From Bacillota bacterium (lineage in GTDB: Bacteria > Bacillota > Limnochordia > Darwinibacteriales > Darwinibacteriaceae): a DNA stretch of 9,427 bases. Positions 6,317 to 9,427 of this stretch are shown piece after piece. The stretch covers positions 1 to 9,427 of the forward strand of contig JAAYSR010000217.1 of the NCBI GenBank assembly GCA_012518325.1. Direction: 5' to 3'. The translations under genes were made by a program, and so were the position numbers. The notes below the pieces were generated by a model. The model did not search any database. It was not told the DNA's origin and saw only the letters and a list, made by a program, of their open reading frames with translations. Numbering within the stretch: position 1 is the stretch's first letter; each line of letters starts with the position of its first letter.

Positions 6317-7128
6317 GGGTCTCCAATGTCACGCAGTCCATCCCCCAGAAGGTTGAAACCAAGGACGGTGAAAACAATGGCAAGACCTGGATAGAGCGTC
6401 AGATGCGGCGCGGTGCGAATGGCTTCCCTGCCCAGGGCCAGCATGCGCCCCCAGCTGATCACCGGCGGCTGCGCCCCCAGCCCAAGGAAGCTCAGGGTCG
6501 CTTCTGTCGTAATTGCCGTTCCCATGTTTAGCGAAGCTACCACTAAGATCGGTGCAAAACTGTTAAGCAGAATGTGGCGGAACAAAATTCTGCGGTTGGT
6601 CAGGCCCAGGGCTCTGCCTGCCATCACAAACTCCTCTTCCTTCAAGCCCAGCACCATACTCCGGGTAACCCTAGTCATAGCCGGAATCCGCACAACGGCC
6701 ACCGCGAACATCGCATTGATCACACCGGGGCCCAATGTCGCCACAATAGCAATTGCCAGGAGTATGGAAGGGAAGGCCAAAATCAAATCCATGATTCTCA
6801 TGATCAGGGCGTCTAAAGTCCCCCCCGCATAGCCCGCAACAGCACCGAGAATGACGCCGAAGAGAAGGGACACTCCAGTTGCGGTAACAGCGATGAGTAG
6901 TGAAATCCTCGAACCGACCAGGATGCGGCTGAGCACATCCCGGCCCATATCATCGGTGCCCAGGATGTATTCACCTCCGGGTCCGTCCGGGGCATGATAG
7001 CTGTTCCAGATATCCATTTCATAAGGATCATGGGGTGCCAACAGATCAGCAAAAACTGCCACAAAGATCAGGATGCCAATCAGGAGAAGTCCGGTCAGTG
7101 CGCTTTTGCTGCGCAGAAGATACTTCAT
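6295..7128 (-). CDS. ABC importer permease, DppC/OppC-like
   Basis: A 277-residue inner-membrane subunit of a peptide/nickel-type (family 5) ABC importer. An N-terminal membrane segment (about 11-30) is followed by the extracytoplasmic stretch with LGTDDMGRD (56-64), a signature of DppC/OppC/NikC proteins. The BPD_transp_1 membrane core runs from about 72 to 262. The EAA loop that docks on the ATPase is at about 164-190 (EEEFVMAGRALGLTNRRILF, then HILLNS). The C-terminus has LGDGLRDIGDP (261-271), also typical. The length is normal for the family. The RBS AGGAGG (7137-7142) overlaps the stop of the upstream permease gene and lies 8 bases from the ATG, so translation is coupled. It would pair with the DppB-like protein to form the channel. 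The substrate is not deducible: peptides, opines, sugars and nickel are all carried by this family. No ATPase gene follows. Confidence 0.95.
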   Translation of the reverse strand: MKYLLRSKSALTGLLLIGILIFVAVFADLLAPHDPYEMDIWNSYHAPDGPGGEYILGTDDMGRDVLSRILVGSRISLLIAVTATGVSLLFGVILGAVAGYAGGTLDALIMRIMDLILAFPSILLAIAIVATLGPGVINAMFAVAVVRIPAMTRVTRSMVLGLKEEEFVMAGRALGLTNRRILFRHILLNSFAPILVVASLNMGTAITTEATLSFLGLGAQPPVISWGRMLALGREAIRTAPHLTLYPGLAIVFTVLGFNLLGDGLRDIGDPALRGQK

Positions 7129-7136
7129 GGCATGTT

Positions 7137-7142
7137 CCTCCT
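7137..7142 (-). promoter_or_regulatory. Shine-Dalgarno of the DppC-like gene overlapping the DppB-like stop
   Basis: AGGAGG on the minus strand begins at the final A of the upstream TGA (7142-7144) and is 8 bases from ATG 7128. Ribosomes finishing the DppB-like gene would uncover or reuse this site, which favours equal amounts of the two permeases. Confidence 0.75.
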
Positions 7143-8125
7143 CATTCGTAGCGAATCCTTGGATTTACAAAGGCATAGCAAATGTCCACCACGAGATTGA
7201 CCAGAGTAAAAATGACAGCCATCATCAGTACACCGCCTTGCACCAGGGGGAAGTCCCGCTGGGTGATGGCATTGATGACAAGCCGACCTACACCGGGCCA
7301 GGCGAAGACTGTCTCCGTTACAACCGCACCCCCGAGCATGGAGCCAAACTGGATTCCCACTACCGTGATTACAGGCAGCAGAGCATTGCGCAGGGCGTGT
7401 TTCACTACCACTGCACTTTTCTTTAGCCCCTTGGCCTGGGCAGTGCGGATATAGTCCTTGCTGAGCACCTCCAGCATACTCGATCGGGTTAGCCTGGCAA
7501 TAATCGCCATCATACTAATGCCGAGGGCGGTAGCGGGCAGCAATATATAGCGCAGCGCGGTTATAAGTTCACCTGCCTTAAACTGTGTGAGCAGCGTGAA
7601 CAGACCGCCGGCAATAGATGCGTTGCGGCCAAACATGGGTATCCAGCTCACATGCAGCGCAACATGGGAAAGCAGCACCAGACCCAGCCAGAAACTGGGC
7701 ATGGACACACCGACCAGGGAAACAATCATGGTTAGATAATCCCAAAGGGATCCCCTCCGGGTTGAAGCAAACAGCCCCACCGGTATACCGAGGAGGTTCG
7801 CAATCAAAACAGAAAACACAGCCAACTCCAATGTGGCCCCCAGCCTCTCGGCAATCAAAGTGCTGACTGGCATGGTCTGGCGGATCGACATCCCCAAATC
7901 CCCGCGCAGCGCCCGGGTGAGCCAGCGAAAGTACTGTACCGGAAGCGGCTTGTCAAAACCATACACTGCCTGCAGGCGCTCCACATCTTCCTGGGTGGCT
8001 TCCTCCCCCAGGAGCATGCGGACAGGATCCCCCGGCGCCAAGTGGACTAAAAGGAAAACAATGATGGAAACACCGATTAAGAGCGGGATCATCTGCAAGA
8101 GACGCCTGATCAAGTACCGAAACAT
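7142..8125 (-). CDS. ABC importer permease, DppB/OppB-like
   Basis: A 327-residue inner-membrane permease of the DppB/OppB/GsiC group. It begins FRYLIRRLLQMIPLLIGVS, the usual basic start leading into the first membrane helix, followed by LVHLAPGDP (26-34), the hallmark PGDP motif. Further hydrophobic segments lie near 100-120, 130-153, 187-210, 250-272 and 297-320, giving the expected six. The ATPase-docking EAA loop is at 224-250 (DYIRTAQAKGLKK, then HALRNALLP), and ETVFAWPGVGRL (271-282) is another family signature. I start it at ATG 8125 because AAGGAG (8135-8140) lies 9 bases upstream; in-frame TTG and GTG codons at 8141-8146 lie upstream of that SD. Only 13 bases separate it from the next permease gene. 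Upstream, a strong hairpin with a U-tract separates it from the binding-protein gene, so it is probably made in smaller amounts than that protein. Confidence 0.95.
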   Translation of the reverse strand: MFRYLIRRLLQMIPLLIGVSIIVFLLVHLAPGDPVRMLLGEEATQEDVERLQAVYGFDKPLPVQYFRWLTRALRGDLGMSIRQTMPVSTLIAERLGATLELAVFSVLIANLLGIPVGLFASTRRGSLWDYLTMIVSLVGVSMPSFWLGLVLLSHVALHVSWIPMFGRNASIAGGLFTLLTQFKAGELITALRYILLPATALGISMMAIIARLTRSSMLEVLSKDYIRTAQAKGLKKSAVVVKHALRNALLPVITVVGIQFGSMLGGAVVTETVFAWPGVGRLVINAITQRDFPLVQGGVLMMAVIFTLVNLVVDICYAFVNPRIRYE

Positions 8126-8134
8126 AATGCCCCT

Positions 8135-8140
8135 CTCCTT
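8135..8140 (-). promoter_or_regulatory. Shine-Dalgarno that sets the DppB-like start
   Basis: AAGGAG on the minus strand, 9 bases before ATG 8125. It lies only 9 bases after the U-tract of the upstream hairpin, so transcripts escaping that hairpin carry this site immediately. Confidence 0.7.
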
Positions 8141-8149
8141 CACCAAGCC

Positions 8150-8189
8150 AAAAATTCAGGATACCAGGGGCTAAGCCCCCGGCATCCTG
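8150..8189 (-). terminator. Intrinsic-terminator-like hairpin (attenuator) between binding-protein and permease genes
   Basis: In the minus-strand transcript, 5' arm CAGGAU-G-CC-G-GGGGC and 3' arm GCCCC-U-GG-U-AUCCUG (8157-8189) form a continuous 15-bp stem with two G-U pairs and a 3-base UUA loop, followed by AAUUUUU (8150-8156). On the plus strand the same positions would be A-C mismatches, so the structure is specific to the minus-strand RNA. It starts 23 bases past the stop of the substrate-binding-protein gene. In ABC importer operons such partial terminators commonly lower permease expression relative to the abundant binding protein and protect the upstream mRNA 3' end. The stem and U-tract are seen; the efficiency is unknown. 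Confidence 0.8.
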
Positions 8190-8212
8190 GGAAGACTGAT
8201 CCTCTGAATCTC

Positions 8213-9427
8213 TTATTTGTTCTTCGTGATCAGATGGGCATTTTGCCAGGCAGCTGCCCCATAGGGGTGAACCTGCCAGTTTCCGATATATGGATGGTGG
8301 AGGCCGACTTCTTCTGTGTAGTTGATAAATCCATAGGGAACCTCGCGAACTACAATTTCCTGAGCTTCACGGTAGACATCCAGAGACTCCTGGGATTCCT
8401 GGGGAACCATTCTGCCCCGTTCCAACAGGTAGTCAACCCGCTCGTTGGAATATTTGCCGTAGTTGTTGGATCCGTTGGTGTGGAACTGGCGGTACATGGC
8501 CCGATCGGGGTCAAGCTGGCCGGACCAGCCTAGAATAAAGATGTCAAAGTCATCGGTCTCCTGAACCCTAGCCAGATAGGCTCCCCACTCTTCGATAAAC
8601 ACTTCTACATTAATACCCGCCCGCTGACACTCGTACTGGAGAATTTCTGCAATCCTGATCCGGTCCGGGTTTTCATTGGTATAGAGCCTCAGGCTGATCT
8701 CGCCAGGCTCATAACCTGCCTCAGCTAACAGTTCCTGTGCCTTCTCCAAACTGAACTCGTAGCGCTGCACGTTCTCGTTAAACCAAGGCAGAGACATCGA
8801 TACAGGTCCAACGCCCGGCTGTCCTATGCCATTTAACACATTGGCCACGATGCCTTCCCGGTTGATCAAGTAGCTCACCGCCTGCCGCACCCGGACATCG
8901 GACAGTGCCCCTACTCGGGTGTTGAAGCCTAGGTAATTATAACCGGTGCCTGGAGCCCTTTGGACGACATAGTTCGGATCTGCTTCCAGGCGATGGATTT
9001 CCTGCGCTACAACTCCGCCCTGATAGATGTCAATTTCGCCGGCTTCAAAGGCAAGCAGACGGGTGGCATTTTCCGGAATAGGCCGGAAGATGATGTTAGG
9101 GATGTTGGGCCTGCCGCCCCAGTACTCTTCATTTTCCACCAGAACCATCCGATCGTCACGGGTCCAGGAAACGAGTTTGTAAGGACCGGTTCCGATGGGG
9201 CGCTGACGAAAGTCTTCCCTGTCACCGTCATGCTTGGGTGTAATCGGCATTCGGGCAATGTTGTTCAGCAGGAAGGCATTGGGCTGTTTGAGGCGGAAGA
9301 CTACCTCATAGTCATTGACCGCCTCAATTTCCTCAATATCAGCGTAGAGTCCCATGTTCAGCGCACCGTTGGCTGGATCGAGGACCCACTCATAGGTGTA
9401 CTTCACATCCTCCGCAGTAAAGGGAAC
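8213..9427 (-). CDS. ABC substrate-binding protein, family 5 (DppA/OppA-like), 5' end beyond the window
   Basis: The minus-strand frame is open from the right edge (9427) to TAA at 8213-8215, showing 404 C-terminal residues of a protein that in this family is usually about 500-560 long. The first visible residues, VPFTAEDVKYTYEWVLDP, are the internal 'TAeDVkyTyewv' motif of SBP_bac_5, so the signal peptide or lipobox and domain I start are missing. The GTG at 9404-9406 is an internal valine, not the start. Other family landmarks are PIGTGPYKLVSW, a NYLGFNTR segment, SDVRVRQAVSYLINREGIVANV and the LGWSGQLDP segment near the C-terminal lobe. It would be an extracytoplasmic lipoprotein that captures ligand and delivers it to the two permeases encoded downstream. 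Ligand identity cannot be read from the sequence. A terminator-like hairpin follows the stop, consistent with its being the most abundant product of the operon. Confidence 0.95.
   Translation of the reverse strand, partial: VPFTAEDVKYTYEWVLDPANGALNMGLYADIEEIEAVNDYEVVFRLKQPNAFLLNNIARMPITPKHDGDREDFRQRPIGTGPYKLVSWTRDDRMVLVENEEYWGGRPNIPNIIFRPIPENATRLLAFEAGEIDIYQGGVVAQEIHRLEADPNYVVQRAPGTGYNYLGFNTRVGALSDVRVRQAVSYLINREGIVANVLNGIGQPGVGPVSMSLPWFNENVQRYEFSLEKAQELLAEAGYEPGEISLRLYTNENPDRIRIAEILQYECQRAGINVEVFIEEWGAYLARVQETDDFDIFILGWSGQLDPDRAMYRQFHTNGSNNYGKYSNERVDYLLERGRMVPQESQESLDVYREAQEIVVREVPYGFINYTEEVGLHHPYIGNWQVHPYGAAAWQNAHLITKNK

Overview
The window reads as chromosomal DNA from a low-to-mid GC Firmicutes bacterium, most likely an anaerobic Clostridia-type lineage. 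The reasons are strong AGGAGG-type ribosome binding sites, a TetM-like GTPase carrying a YacP/Rae1-type NYN domain (an architecture I associate with Clostridia), and a family 5 oligopeptide-type ABC system. I cannot name a genus. No tRNA, rRNA, CRISPR array, insertion sequence or phage gene was seen.

Layout from left to right. (1) Bases 1-1061, minus strand: a CNNM/CBS-pair HlyC/CorC-type membrane protein whose 3' end runs off the window. It is preceded on the same strand by an unrecognised 50-codon ORF (1107-1259) with its own consensus extended -10 promoter (1291-1319), and a 9-bp perfect hairpin lies between the two. (2) 1345-1878, minus: a GrpB/UPF0157 protein. (3) 1990-3594, plus: a membrane-anchored CapA-type metallophosphatase with an extra N-terminal domain that looks like a degenerate periplasmic-binding fold, divergent from the GrpB gene. 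(4) 3591-6200, minus: an 869-residue fusion of a TetM/EF-G-like ribosome-binding GTPase with a C-terminal YacP/Rae1-like NYN RNase domain. It is convergent with the CapA gene and the two overlap by 4 bases at their stop codons. (5) 6295-9427, minus: an ABC importer cassette transcribed in the order substrate-binding protein (5' end off the window), DppB-like permease, DppC-like permease. A hairpin plus U-tract sits between the binding-protein gene and the permeases. No ATPase genes follow the permeases.

How the genes relate. The three ABC genes form one functional unit for uptake of a peptide-like or other small ligand. The internal hairpin probably makes the binding protein more abundant than the membrane subunits, and the DppC-like gene is translationally coupled to the DppB-like gene. 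The GTPase-NYN gene follows in the same direction after a weak terminator-like and a weak promoter-like signal, so it may be partly co-transcribed or independent. The most notable item is the GTPase-NYN fusion. It joins a factor family that enters the ribosomal A-site region to a nuclease family whose Bacillus member (Rae1/YacP) cuts mRNA in the ribosomal A site, which suggests a single-chain ribosome-targeted mRNA-cleavage or rescue factor. The GrpB, CapA and CorC-type genes look like ordinary housekeeping or accessory neighbours.
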